Below are positions 24,408-36,115 of a DNA stretch of 64,000 nucleotides, piece after piece (the first letter of the stretch is position 1; each line of letters begins with the position of its first letter). Origin of the DNA: Monosporascus cannonballus (lineage: Eukaryota > Ascomycota > Sordariomycetes > Xylariales). The position numbers and the translations under genes are program-made. The notes beneath the pieces were generated by a model. The model had not been told where the DNA came from. It did no database searches and was given only the letters and a program-made list of their open reading frames with translations. The stretch is from NCBI GenBank assembly GCA_004154925.1, contig QJNS01000047.1:248001-312000 (forward strand). The letters are read 5' to 3'.

Positions 24408-25836
24408 CTAGCATCGAACTTGATCCCTGAAATATGCTTGTACTACATGATCCAGAACATTGATGAATGTTTGGACGTCTTGAAGATTATTATAATGAAC
24501 CAGGCTCACACGAAGCACACCTCCATCACCCAGTCCAAGGACGTCATGCACCGGTCTGAGCGAATAAGCGTTCCCTGCCAAGATACGGCATGGAGACGAC
24601 TCGTGAATGATCTTGGCGATCACCTTGGAAGACACTCCGTTAACCGTGAACGAAACAAGAGATACTCGAAGCTTCGGATCGGATGACTTTTCGCCGTAAA
24701 GAGTGAACCATTCGGGGTGTGAATTAAGGTATTCAAGCAGAGGTCGGACAATGACTACCTCATGTGCAATAATGTTATCCCAACCGATGCGCTGAATGTA
24801 CCGTACTATCTCAAGTACACCATCCTCGAACTCGAAGCAGTTTGTGCCCAGGCGGACTTTGACGTCAAGGGGTGTGGGATCGATATGGTAATGATTTAGA
24901 CTCGTCATGTATCGTTGCTGTACGGAGCTGCGGGCGTACATTTGTGCGAAGTGCGGCCCAAACAACTTGTACCAGCTGAAGAAATAGAAGTCAACGTCCA
25001 TTGCTTTGACATCAATGGGCCGGTGAGGAGCCCACGCTACTCCGTCGACCGAAAGCAAGGCACCCGGAATCGTGTGGACAACATCTGCAACTGCACGAAT
25101 GTCATGTATGGTACCGAATATGTTTGATACATGACCACAAGCGACAAGCCTAGTCTTGGGGGAAAGCAGCGGTTTCAGAGTCTCGATGCTGAGTTTGGCA
25201 GTAGTATTACCTTTCCCACCAGGCGGTGACCACCACTTTATTTCGATGCCCAAGGAGCGTGCAAGAGCCACCCACGATGTAATGCCGGCTTCATGACACA
25301 ATGTTGAAACGACCATTTCCGAGTCGGAGTTGAGCAACGGACGTAAGGAGGTAGTCACATTGCGAATGAGGCCACTGGTCGAGGGTCCGAAAGCTGCACG
25401 GGGCTGTCAGATAGCGGATTTGGCATACATTGCAGTCTTGCTAATGCCGGCTACAACATACCGATTTCGTCGGGCTCAGCGTTCATGAATGCTGCGAGTT
25501 CCGCGTACTTCGACTTTCGCTCGTCGATCTGAAGCTGGCTGCTTACATCGCCACCGATGAAGTCAAGTTGATAGGCTGACATGGCGTTTGCGATGCTGAC
25601 TTAATAATTAGCTCCGGCTCCGGCCTCTAGGCGTGAACCATGTATACAGAAAGGTAAATGAACCATACTTACGCCTTGACAGCGCCTTCATACACCAAGC
25701 TACCAGTGGCATTGTTGAGGGGAATCCTCTCTCCGCGCAATGCTGGAAAGTGTTGTCGAACGCTCTCGACATCGTAGGGGATCGTTGCGGCGTGTGTGTT
25801 ACGATCATCATCATGGCTGGAGACAGCGGCCGTCAT
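24408..25836 (-). CDS. class V aminotransferase / cysteine-desulfurase-like PLP enzyme
   Basis: Predicted 427 residues in three exons: 25836-25673, 25595-25462 and 25393-24408. Introns of 77 and 68 bp start GTAAGT and GTATGT and end in AG; splicing joins VKAIANAM and DEIAFGPSTS in frame. The start was chosen because the first exon supplies the usual N-terminus of this fold (FPALRGERIPLNNATGS). Seen: FGPSTSGLIRN (phosphate loop), His133 in CHEAG, Asp216 in SVDGVAWAPHRPIDV and the Schiff-base Lys242 in SWYKLFGPH. Length fits the family (about 400-430). Members remove sulfur from cysteine or do other chemistry at amino-acid alpha and beta carbons. UstD of ustiloxin biosynthesis, which joins an amino-acid-derived carbanion to an aldehyde, is a known desulfurase-like example. 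The adjoining genes favour a secondary-metabolism role. The exact reaction is unknown. Confidence 0.9.
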
Positions 25837-26415
25837 GATGGCGAAGGGCTATTTCAGAGAGGCACGAGAGTGATGGCGAAATATGCGTACAGGGCCACGT
25901 TCTTCCGGAGATATACGCTGATTATATATATATATCTGCTACTGCAAGAGAGTAAAAGACAGAGCAGTAAGGTGCACTCACCAATCTATAGCGCCAATAA
26001 AGCCTTTAATGAGATCCGCATAAACAGAAGCAGGGACGGCTTATTATTAAGCGAGATCCGGAAGGCAATTGCGTGCTGGCAGTTATCGATCCAAAATCTC
26101 TGTATGGTGTAAGCTGCTGACCTTGCAGGAAGGGGTATAAGCTGACCTTGCAGAAACGGGTGTAAGCTGCCTTTGCAGGAAGGGTAGAGCCCAACAGGGA
26201 TCCACCACTTAATTACTTCCGCATGGAAGATTATTCCAGCCTTTTCGATTGCCATGAAGATTCTAAGAGGAACATTAAAAGACGTGACACTGCGCTTGTG
26301 TCCCTTACATAGGTCCCTGTTCTTTTATCCTACAGATCTCTCGCACATAGTTCCTCGATATTCTTAACCACTTCATCTCATTTGGCTACTAAGTATATCA
26401 CTACCACGCAACAAA
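25837..26415. promoter_or_regulatory. shared bidirectional promoter region
   Basis: The 579-bp gap between the two divergent start codons. It holds the 25-bp repeat array (26116-26190), a short (AT)n tract near 25920-25935 and, just before the oxygenase ATG, pyrimidine-rich CTTCATCTCATTTGG followed by ACCACGCAACAAA. The head-to-head arrangement suggests joint control of both genes. Confidence 0.6.
26116..26190 (+). promoter_or_regulatory. three-unit 25-bp tandem repeat, same element as at 4730-4767
   Basis: Core GCTGACCTTGCA at 26116-26127 and 26141-26152, and a variant GCTGCCTTTGCA at 26166-26177, all 25 bp apart. Spacer parts are also conserved (GGAAGGGGT, AAACGGGTGT, GGAAGGGTAG). The array is 226-300 bp upstream of the oxygenase ATG and 280-354 bp upstream of the PLP enzyme ATG. 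It matches the block before the NRPS-like gene in 37 of 38 positions. Likely a binding site for a cluster regulator, by inference. Confidence 0.7.
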
Positions 26416-27556
26416 ATGCCTTCTCTTCCTCTCATCGATTTCTCCACCTTCTACAATGGCACCGAAGCTGACCGCGCTAAATTGGCCGCTACGATTACTG
26501 CAGAACTCCAAAAACACGGTGCCATGCGCCTCATCAACACTTCAATTACCGCGGAGACGATCGAGGAAGGTTTCAAATGGGTAAGATTTACCTGTGCCAA
26601 TTTCTCAAGAGCGACAACCACTGACGGTCCATGGTCGATGCAGGGCAAGAAGTTTTTTTCGCTTCCCGTTCAGGAAAAAGCAGCCATCCCCAACGAACGT
26701 AATGCGGACCCTCAACGAGGTTGGAGCTATGTTGGATCGGAGAATACCTCGAAGCTCGATATGCTCGAGAACGACGGCTTGGAAGATGAAAAGGTCGACT
26801 AAATTACCTCCTTACCGCTACCTAGAGAGGGAATTACTAACATCCTCTCTGGCTTTGTAGGAACACTTTGACCATAGCTCTGCGGCTGATACTGAGTTCC
26901 CTAGCAAGTGGCCGTCGGAGTCCAGTATCCCAGGCTACCGTCAATTCATGGAAAACTTGTTGGAGAAGTGCCATATCGTAGGCCGCGAAGTGCTGCAAAA
27001 CTTAGAGCAAGGTCTCGGCCTTCGCCAAGGCGAACTTATGGACCGCTGCTGTGCATCTCCTATTATCGACGAACTTCGCATGAATTATTACGCCCCGATC
27101 TCCACGCAGAAGCTGAATACCGGCAAGTACCGTCGTGCCTGGCCGCACACCGACTTTGGGATGATCACGCTCCTCTTCCAAGACGACGCGGGCGGTCTCG
27201 AGGTGCAAGACCGCTTCAGCTCTGAACCGGACGCTTTCATTCCCCTCCTGCGCGAGCACCCCACGGAGATGTTGGTGTATGTGAGTAACAGTCTTGAGTA
27301 CATGACTAACAACTATCTCAAAGCGGGGCTGCACCAAGTTGCCACCCCAATCGATATGCAAGACGTGGCCAACGGCATCTTACCAGAGCGTCAATCGATT
27401 GCATGTTTCATCAAACCCCGTCGTGAGGTTAATGTTGGGCCGATGAAACAATTTATTACGCCGGAGAGGCCTAGGGTCTACGAGGACTTGACAGGGCTAG
27501 AACTTCATAGGGTCAGGGTTGCAAAGCTGTACGGGGCAGCTGTTGAGGCGCACTGA
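26416..27556 (+). CDS. isopenicillin N synthase-like 2-oxoglutarate/Fe(II)-dependent oxygenase
   Basis: Predicted 336 residues in three exons: 26416-26580, 26644-26793 and 26861-27556. Intron 1 (63 bp) starts GTAAGA and has CTGAC; intron 2 (67 bp) ends TTTGTAG and has ACTAAC. Splicing gives FKWGKKFFSLP and EDEKEHFDHS, the usual family pattern. The N-terminal half is the helical cap domain (MPSLPLIDFSTFY start). The jelly-roll core has the iron ligands His201 and Asp203 (PHTDFG) and His263 (AGLHQVATP). Arg282 and Ser284 (ERQSI) would hold 2-oxoglutarate. All catalytic residues are present. These cytosolic enzymes hydroxylate, desaturate or cyclise small molecules; some, like isopenicillin N synthase, use no 2-oxoglutarate. 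It probably tailors the product of the nearby NRPS-like gene. Confidence 0.93.
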
Positions 27557-28680
27557 TGCCGGCATATATAGATTCCTCTCAACTGCCACATCCGAATACG
27601 TGTTACGAATCAAGGGTGGAGGAGTCGCGGGTGAACCTCGGACCCTGGAGTTTGGCCTTGTTTGGGGCACCGATCTAGTTGATCTAGTTGATCTGGACGG
27701 TCTGGACTAGATCACGGTAGATCAAGTGGATCCGCGACACACTCATTAAAGGAAGGAAGGATATATAAGAAACCCGTTTTCTATGTAGATAGCCACCTAC
27801 TTAATTTCGCTCCTTAGCTATCAATCTAGGCTCTCAGTCAGGGGCATCGTTCTCTAGCTGGGGGGGAGAGTCCGCAAATCTCATTAACGAACAGGCCTAT
27901 GAATCGTTCTTCGACCTACTGTTACCTGCAAATCAGGACCCCATTTCGGATATTGCTCATACCTCCAGGTGGATGGATGTATGACAGGTTCGTTACAATA
28001 CGCAACTAGCCAAACAAGAGATCTGCAAAGGTCATCTGAGCATGTAGGCATATCTTAGTCCAGTGAAACGATATCGGGAGGGGAGTGCTTGGTTCATAGG
28101 AGTTTTTGCCCATAACAACTCTCCCAAGAAAACAACATATGCTTCGTCATTTATGTTTGTGGATGACGATGGGGGAAGGAGAGGGAGGGGGGAATTGCGA
28201 TCCTGCAGTTCCCCAAACCACTAGCCTCTTTCCCCCGCTCGGGTTAACTTGGAAGATAGTTTACTCTGTGTCCTGAACCCATCAGTGCTCCCCTCAATCT
28301 CGGGTCATGCATGCTGTCTGTAGACTTCTTCCATCGCTATCGTCATCCCAAACGACCGGTCACGGGTAAAGAGCTAGACTCTTCAGCTTCGGCTTAGTAC
28401 CTTTGCTTTCTTTCTCTCTTCAGCTTACAGTTACTTGCCCTCCCTGTTATAGGTTATCATGAAATGGGACTTAGATTTTATAGTAGAGTTAGCTATAATT
28501 AGTTAAAAATTGAAGGTCTAGAGTTAGATTTTATAAAGATTTATTTTTTTATTAAAAATATAATTATATTAATCTAATTATCTATTCTATTAATTTGTAA
28601 GATATAAAGGTAAAGTAATTATGTATTAGCCAAAGGTATATTAAAGTAGGAGTGTTGAGAGGCTTTTCTCCAATCAGAAA
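27557..28680. other. intergenic region, no gene recognised
   Basis: Balanced composition to about 28480, then a short AT-rich stretch to 28640. Short direct repeats of GATCTAGTT occur at 27671-27695. Open frames here are short and lack start context, introns or family motifs. It probably contains the oxygenase terminator and ordinary spacer. Confidence 0.5.
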
Positions 28681-29040
28681 CCGGCCCCCGATGTCGAGAG
28701 CACTACTACTCCACGTACAACCTAGCATTTCCTTATTTAGCGCGCGGCATGCGAAGTGGAGTCCAACACCGCAAAGTAGCCTCCTAAGCCTTTAGCGCCA
28801 ATCATCTCAGCCTCATAAAATTTTGGTGGGACCATCCTTGCAACCCCGCAAAATGCCTCATGTAAGCTCGCCAGCAACAATATGAGAGCCGCCACCCCCA
28901 CCACTGGCCCTTGAGCTCCTCAACCACAAAAGCCATCTGACACTTTGCCTCATCGTGATCAGGACCCCATTTTGGAGGTTGTGGCTGCGCCTGCGGCGCA
29001 GCAGCCGTAGCCACAGCTATAGCTTCTGATAAAATATCTG
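28681..29040 (-). pseudogene. possible gene relic in a normal-composition island
   Basis: On the minus strand one frame reads APQAQPQPPKWGPDHDEAKC and on through VVEELKGQ. A second frame then reads VAALILLLASLHEAF and runs to a stop near 28742 (ending DSTSHAAR). The switch of plausible coding frame suggests an unseen intron or a frameshift. No family is recognised, and the start is unclear. It lies at the edge of the AT-rich block and ends abruptly at GTCAGGGGTCC near 29050. Confidence 0.25.
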
Positions 29041-29338
29041 TCAGGGGTCCAATGTATTAACTAAACTTTTTTAAAAATTATTTCTACAAAAACAACAAAA
29101 TTTCTAAAATAAGGCCTAAAAGCAAATTATATTTTTTAAAACTTAATTAATACCGCTTTATATAAATTCGTAAAAATTATTAACAACAACTTTTGTAATA
29201 TATATTAATTACGAAATTCTTAATATTATAATTTATATAAGCAAAAAGAAAAATAAAACTTTTGTATTTTAATATAATTTAAAATTTAATGAAAAAAATG
29301 AAGTATTAAAAAATAACTTAAAATTACAGTTAATATTT

Positions 29339-29725
29339 TGTAACGGCTAGGCAGTTTAACCAACTATTAAACCTTAAGTCGACGGGTTTATGTTAGCAGG
29401 AGTATCGTGGGAATTTGAGTAATGGATATAGTAATCGTATTACATTTCTTAATACCGAAAATACCTTATTACAAACGATTAATATTAATAAGTATTGCAA
29501 GTTAAAATTATTTAAATTATGGAATTAATAAACGGATATATTTTTTTCCTTTTTGGCTTAATTATTCGTAATTACGCCGTTAGTGATAATTACGATTATT
29601 TGGGATTACCTTTGATCATTAATGATTATTGGCTTGGCAGTGATTACCGTTACGTAACCCGGGAAGGTGGCCCGTATGCTCCTGCCTGACCGTTTTTTAA
29701 GACCGGAGCTTGTCGGGTCGTAATA
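29339..29725 (-). repeat. 3' LTR of the minus-strand Gypsy element
   Basis: Plus-strand start TGTAACGGCTAGG, end GGTCGTAATA (RIP form of GGTCGTAACA). It aligns along its length with 35725-36110. Confidence 0.9.
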
Positions 29726-30384
29726 TGATCTTTCCTTTCCCCAAATCTTGCCTTTAAGATTTTTTTTTTTCGTTTAGTAAGTATCTTTTTTCTTTATTTT
29801 AATTATATTATTTCGTATTTTTAAAATTCGTCGTATTTCCCGTTCTTTTACCGTTCGTCGTGCTAACTTTATAAAAGCCTTTAACGAATTTAGTTACGAA
29901 ATTATACCTTATTTTTATTATTTTTTAAAAAATATAAATTATAAAATAATAGAAAATATTTCAAGGTATAAGGAATATATTAATCGGAATCGATTTTATA
30001 ATAAAACCGGTATACCCATTTTTTCTTTGCAAAATATTCGTTATAAGTATTAACGTTTAAAACGCGAAAAAACGTTTATCGAAAAGCAATTATTAAAGCT
30101 TTAACGGCTTTATTTCGAAATTTAACATAAATATTAGAAAAAAATAAATAAAGTTTTTTTTCGTTTTATTTATTTATGTAAATAAAAAACGTTAATTTGT
30201 TCGAAAAGTATTATTATAATATAATATAAGCTTTAATTATTAAATAAATTAAAGAAATAAAAATATCGAGAATAAAAGTAGTTAAAGGTTACCGTTACGG
30301 TTATTACGTTAGCGTAAGTTATAATTAATTAACCCGATATCCCGGTTATTAATTGGTTAATTATTAATTAGGATACGCCTATTG

Positions 30385-33300
30385 TTACTGGTGAAAATTT
30401 TTTAATAAGTATTAGGCGTTAATAAGGTTTTTAGCGGGTTCTCAGGTATTTTCAGAATCTGGATACTTTTTTTAATTAATTAAGTATTAAATAAATTTGT
30501 TTTATTTTCGTATATCGAATATTTTCTTTATTTCGTATACTTATTTATTTTTTATTTCCATATCGTTTTATGCCGTATATACTTTAATTATATGTGTTAT
30601 TAATTCGAATAAAAAAATATGAAAAATTAAATAAAATTTAACTTTTAGTAAAAGTTCTAATTAATAATTATTTTCTAAAATTTTTTTGTCGATTTTATAT
30701 AGGCCGATATATTTGAAATTAAGTTTTTTATTAGGTTGTTTTATTTAAATATTTTTTGTAACAAGGAAAATTATTTCCCCTTTTTCGAAAATTATTTTTT
30801 TTTAACTTTTTCTGGTTATAATATATATTTATTTAATTTCGTACGAATTTTAGTTTTATTTTTATTTCTTAATATAATTATCGTAATTATTTTAACGTAA
30901 GGATTATTTTAATATTAATTAGACCGTTATCGCGCGTTTTTTTGTAAACCTTTGGAATAAAACCAAAATTTGCGTTTGCCGGTGTTATTTTAATGCTTTC
31001 GTAATAGCTGGTATTATAGATTAATTAAGTAATCGGTAACTTTTTAACTTAATTATTTTGTTCGTAATTAATATAATATCGTAAGTAAGTTTTTAAGGTT
31101 TAATTTATTTAATTTATTTATTTATTTATTTAAGGTTTAAATACCTTGGATAATTTGTAATTTAGGCCGATTTGTGTTATAAAACCTTATTAAAATTTAA
31201 ATACAAATATTAATCCGTTATTTGATATACTTTTTATTGGTAATTTGAATATATTAAAGATATATTTAAAGAAAATATATGTTAATTATTCGGCGTTTAT
31301 ATCTTTATAATATAATAAGAAATAAGAAAATTTCGTAAATCGATCGACGATTACGAAAATGCTATTGTAATATATTTCTGTAGCTGGATTTTTTGATATA
31401 AAAAGTTTAATAATAAAGTTAAATATAATTAAATATTATAATTACTTTGCGATTGATAATAGTTATAATTTTCCGTATGGCTTATATCGTTAAGTTTTTA
31501 TTTTAGCGTAAATATCGTATTACCGTATAATTTTTTATACCGTTAATTTTATTTTAAAAAAGAAATATATGCGTTAAAATCGTTTTAAGATTTTGTGGAT
31601 CCTTAGATATTTATGTAATTAATATTCGTATATTTTTCGTATTAAACTTTTATAATATTTTTCTGGAATTTACATTTTATCCGTTTTTTGATTTTTTGAA
31701 AAATTATCGTTATACTACTAAATTCTTTAATGCATATCGAAAAGTACTACCCGAATTGTCGTAATTTGTCGTAAGCGTAAATGTCTTTTTATAATGGTGT
31801 CGAAAATTATATGGCTGATTTTAACCAATTTTTTTTCGAGGTCTGGTCGTTTATTTAAAATATTTGTTTTGCCGTTTTCTGATTTTTTCTTGTGGATAAT
31901 AACAAAGTTGAAGTTCGCTAATTTTTTCGTATATTTTAATTATCGTCCTATAAGTTCCTTGGTCGTAATAAATCGGGTAAGATTTTGATAATCCGTATAA
32001 AATTTAACCTGGTGCAAATTTCCCTTTAAGAAATACCTAAATTTCCAAAATATTATAATAATGGCCATAAATTCCTTATTTAAAATGCCGTAATTAAGTT
32101 TGACTTTTTTTAATTTATACGAAAAAAATATAATAAGATGTATTTTACCTTAATTATTTTCTTATCCGATTATTACGTTTAACGCGTAATTCGAAGTATT
32201 AGTTTTTAATTTAACGGAGCGGTTTAAATCGTATATAATTAGTATTAATTTGTTAATAATTATATTCTTAATATCTTAAAATGTTTTTTCCGTATTTGGC
32301 GTTTATTTAAACTTTTTTTTGTAAGATTTATTAAGGGTATAGTTATTTTGTTAAAATTTCGAATAAATTTCCTATAATAGTTGGTAAATCTAAGAAATAC
32401 TTATATTTTTTTAACTATTATTAACGTTTGTCATTTTGTAACTATAGCGATTTTCTTGGGGTTTATCCTAATGTATCCTAAGATAATAATATATTCCAAA
32501 TATTCTATTTCTTATGTATAAAATTAATTTTTTTACGTTAACAAATAACTTTACATTTTATAAAGCTTAAAAAACTTTATGAACGTATTTTGCGTATGCT
32601 TTTTCCGTCTTTAAGAAAATAAGAATATCGTCGAGGTAGCAAACGACAAAAATATCGAGATATTTTTATAATACGTAATTAATTATTTGTTGGAAAATTA
32701 TTCGTACGTTCATAAATCCTATTAATATAATTAAATATTTAAATAATTTATATTTTGTTTTAAAAGCTGTTTTTTATTCATATTTTCTCTTAATTCTAAT
32801 AAGGTTATATTTATTTTTAAGATCGAATATCATAAACCATTTAATTCCGTAAAATTAGTTTTTTATTTCCGTAATTAAGGATAATAATGTTCGATTTTTA
32901 ATAATAACGTCGTTTAATTGTTAATAATTAACTATAAGTTATAATTTCTTATTTTTTTTAGGTACGAAGAATATTAGGTATCCTGTTAATAACTTCGAAA
33001 GTCGAATTTATTTTTTTTGTAACCGATTTTCTAGGTATTTTTTGAAAACGCGTAATTCGTTTTTACTAAGATTATAAATAGGGTAAAACTTTGTCGAAAA
33101 TCCTTTTTTAAGGATTATTTCGTAATTTTATTTGCTATATTCTGGTAATTTCGTATCGAGTTCTTTCTTAAAAAGCTGTTCGTATTTATAGTATTATAAT
33201 GGTATATTAATTAAATTTTTTAATTTTTGGGCTGTTATTTCTATTATTTTAAATCGTTATTTAATTACTTTAATTTCGTTTTGATAATAATAATAATATG

Positions 33301-35640
33301 CCGTATTTCTTTTAATATTCGTTTTTTTTTATATTTTGTTTTTTTAAATAGTAACATATTTGTTATATTTTTATGCCTATATTTATCGTTATTATCGATT
33401 AAATGTTAAAATCTTAATTTTTTTGATTTATTAATAAAAAATAAAATAAAATTTATTTAATTAATTTTGCCGTTAATGAAAAATTCCGTACTAGCGTATT
33501 TATGGTTATCTTAAGATTATATTATAATTCCCGAATAAAATAATATCGAAATTAATCGTTTGGTATCGTTCTGTAACAAAAATTTTAAAGTAATTAATTT
33601 TACGTATAATTTTTTCGTTATCGTAAGCGAATTCTTAACTTTCGGTATTCGTCGCTGTATAAGGTTTTAATTTGTATTTTTATGGCAGTTTAAATTTATT
33701 AACCATATCCGGTACAATATAATTTTCGCCCAAAGCTCCGTAATCCACTATTGCGGTATACCAGTACGTTCCGATTCGTATTTCCAAGGTAATAAAGTCG
33801 TTAACATTTTTTATTGTTACGTTTAAAGCCTTTTTTAGGAGTTCCCTTTAATTTCTCCGAGTTTCGTTATTTTACGGTTTTCTTATAAGTAACCTTTTTT
33901 TTTAATTCTTATTCGAATTTGTCGAACTTTATTTATGTTTTTTCGTTTAACGCGTTAAGTTATTATATTTATTATTATTGTCGGCGTATTGTTCCTTTAA
34001 GTTGTATTTATTGTTCCTGGTTTTTTTATAATTCTTTTCCTTATTAAATAAATTGTTTTTTTATGTTTACGATTATATCCCATTATGTATCGTTTTGGCT
34101 ATTATTCCAGAGATTTTCTGTAAATTAACGTATTTTTTTAATAACTTTTTTATAAGGATTTGTAATAAATACTAATTAAAAATAAAGGTTCGTAATAGTT
34201 TTTTAATAGTATTTTTTAACCGTATGCTAAATTAATTTTTTTTCCGTTTGGTAATTATACTATCTATAATAATAAAAAGGGTTTTTTTACGGGCATTATT
34301 TTTTTTTAGGCCAGCTCTTTGTTTCGGCTAATTATTAAATATTTCCTGGAGTTATGGTTCGAAATTGTCGATATTATTATTTATTATTTTTGTTATATCC
34401 GGTTCGGTTTGGAAAATCGAATCCTTTGTAATATATACGGATAATTCGTACGTAAATATATTATTTTTATTTTTCGTAATTAGGATATTCTCGTCGTCGA
34501 CAATATATGGCATATATTTTGCCGTATCGATCAGGGGTTCCGGGACAAATTTCCTTTGTCCAGTTTTAATATTTATATAATTATCCTTATAATGCCTTTT
34601 ATTATGTTCGCGTTATTTATTAAGTCAGCTTTTTGGCTTTTTGTATTTTTTGTTAAATTTCTTATCGTAATAATCCTTATTAAACTTTTTGTTTAGGGCC
34701 TAATACGTATTTGGCTTAAATTATGTTAATAACTTTGCTATTGTTTCCTTAGTTATTCTTAAATTGTCCTTCCGGTATAAGGGTCCAGTTATTTTGTTAC
34801 GGTTTTTTGGGTTTTTTGTATTTATTGGCCTTATGTCCCATTTTGCCGTAATTAAAGTATTTAATCTGGCTCCAATTGTATCTGTGGGTAATGCCAAATT
34901 CTATAAGTCCTAGCGCCGTTCCGTAAAAAATAAGGGGTGCATCTCGTTTTTTCCCCTAGTTGGACTTGTTATATCCCGAACGTAAGGCATATTATCCTTT
35001 TTTCTCCTGTTGTTTTTCAAACTGTCGATTATTAATTTTAATTGCTTTTGCAATATACCGGTTTAGGGCAATTAATTGTTCGATTCGAATAATTTTATCT
35101 TTTATATTATCTTTTAACCTTTTGTAAAATATGTCGATAAAAATATCGGCTTTATTATTTCCCTATCCGGCTTTGGCCGTAAAATTTTTGAAGGTTACGG
35201 CGTATTTGGATACAAATCCTTTTTATCGGAATTATAAGAGTTATTAAACCGTTAATCGTTTTTTATCCGGATTACCGAAATTATCGCGTATTTTGTTTTC
35301 GAAATTGGTATAAATTAAAAAGATTTCGTTAATAAAATCTTCCTTATTTATTTTTCTTATTTTTAAAAAGTTTCTCATAATAGGTTTAAATTAATTAACC
35401 GTATTTTCCATTAGATATGTTCCTATTATTAAAACCATATCCGCTAGGTTGTTAAGGTTTAAAAAACAAAAGTAAATTCGTACCTAAAGCAAAAAAATTT
35501 AAAGATTGCCTTTTTTATCGTAAGGTTCTGGCTTTTTTGGCTTTATACGGGCGAAAAAGGGTTAGGTAAATGGCGTAGCCCTAAATTGTCGAACTTTTTT
35601 TTCCAGTTCCCGAATTCGAGCCTAAAACTGCTAAATAAGA
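30385..35640 (-). pseudogene. Gypsy gag-pol with RIP damage
   Basis: The zinc knuckle at about 34817-34862 reads YFNYGKMGHKANKY: all three Cys of the CCHC motif have become Tyr, while the His is kept. The reverse transcriptase active site at about 32615-32644 still reads CYLDDILIF. The chromodomain at 30385-30486 reads KKYPDSENT, stop, EPAKNLINA, with stops where the family has Trp. Both change types are what C-to-T mutation of TGY and TGG codons gives. Many further stops prevent translation. Confidence 0.88.
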
Positions 35641-35724
35641 GTTTCCTAAGTACTGGTCGACATTTTGACAATTGTTGAATATTGCTCAAAATCTGACGGT
35701 ATTACTGAATAAAAACTTATAACG

Positions 35725-36110
35725 TATAACAGCTAAACGGTTTAACCAATTATTAAACCTTAAATCGACGGGTTTATATTAGCAGGAATATCGTAAGAAT
35801 TTAAGTAATAAATATAATAATCGTATTACGTTTCTTAATACCGGAAATACCTTATTACAAACGATTAATATTAATAAATATTGCAAACTAAAGTTATCTA
35901 AATTATGGAATTAATAAATATATATTTTTTTTTATTTTTGGCTTAATTATTCGTAATTACGCCGTTGGTGGTAATTACGATCACTTAAGATCATTTTTAA
36001 TCACTGATAATCACTGGCTTGGCAGTAATTACCGTTACGTAACTCGGGGAAGTGGCCCGTATGCTCCTGCCTGACCGTTTCTTGAGACCGGAGCTTGTCG
36101 GGTCGTAACA
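35725..36110 (-). repeat. 5' LTR of the minus-strand Gypsy element
   Basis: 386 bp, ends GGTCGTAACA on the plus strand, i.e. starts TGTTACGACC on the minus strand. It contains GGCCCGTATGCTCCTGCCTG, shared with the other LTR. It keeps more G and C than the internal region. Confidence 0.9.
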
Positions 36111-36115
36111 TATTT

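Larger units (their letters stand above)
29339..36110 (-). mobile_element. complete Gypsy LTR retrotransposon (chromovirus type), RIP-mutated
   Basis: A 6772-bp element flanked by TATTT (29334-29338 and 36111-36115). Two LTRs of about 386 bp bound it: 29339-29725 and 35725-36110. Their outer ends, read on the minus strand, are TGTTACGACCCGACAAG and CCGTTACA. Internal order on the minus strand is gag with a zinc knuckle, reverse transcriptase, then a C-terminal chromodomain, which defines the chromovirus branch of Gypsy elements. It sits about 1.8 kb right of the oxygenase gene. Confidence 0.92.

Noticed and set aside
25608..26112. Frames of 68 (minus) and 159 (plus) codons upstream of the PLP enzyme
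   Set aside because: The first is out of frame with, and covers, the true first exon; the second runs antisense over that exon and through the promoter region including the repeat array.
26109..26190. CRISPR-like array
   Set aside because: The 25-bp units repeat without unique spacers and the host is a fungus; a tandem regulatory repeat fits.
31794..34580. Plus-strand frames of 60-71 codons
   Set aside because: They are antisense to the minus-strand Gypsy gag-pol remnant and have no protein family features.
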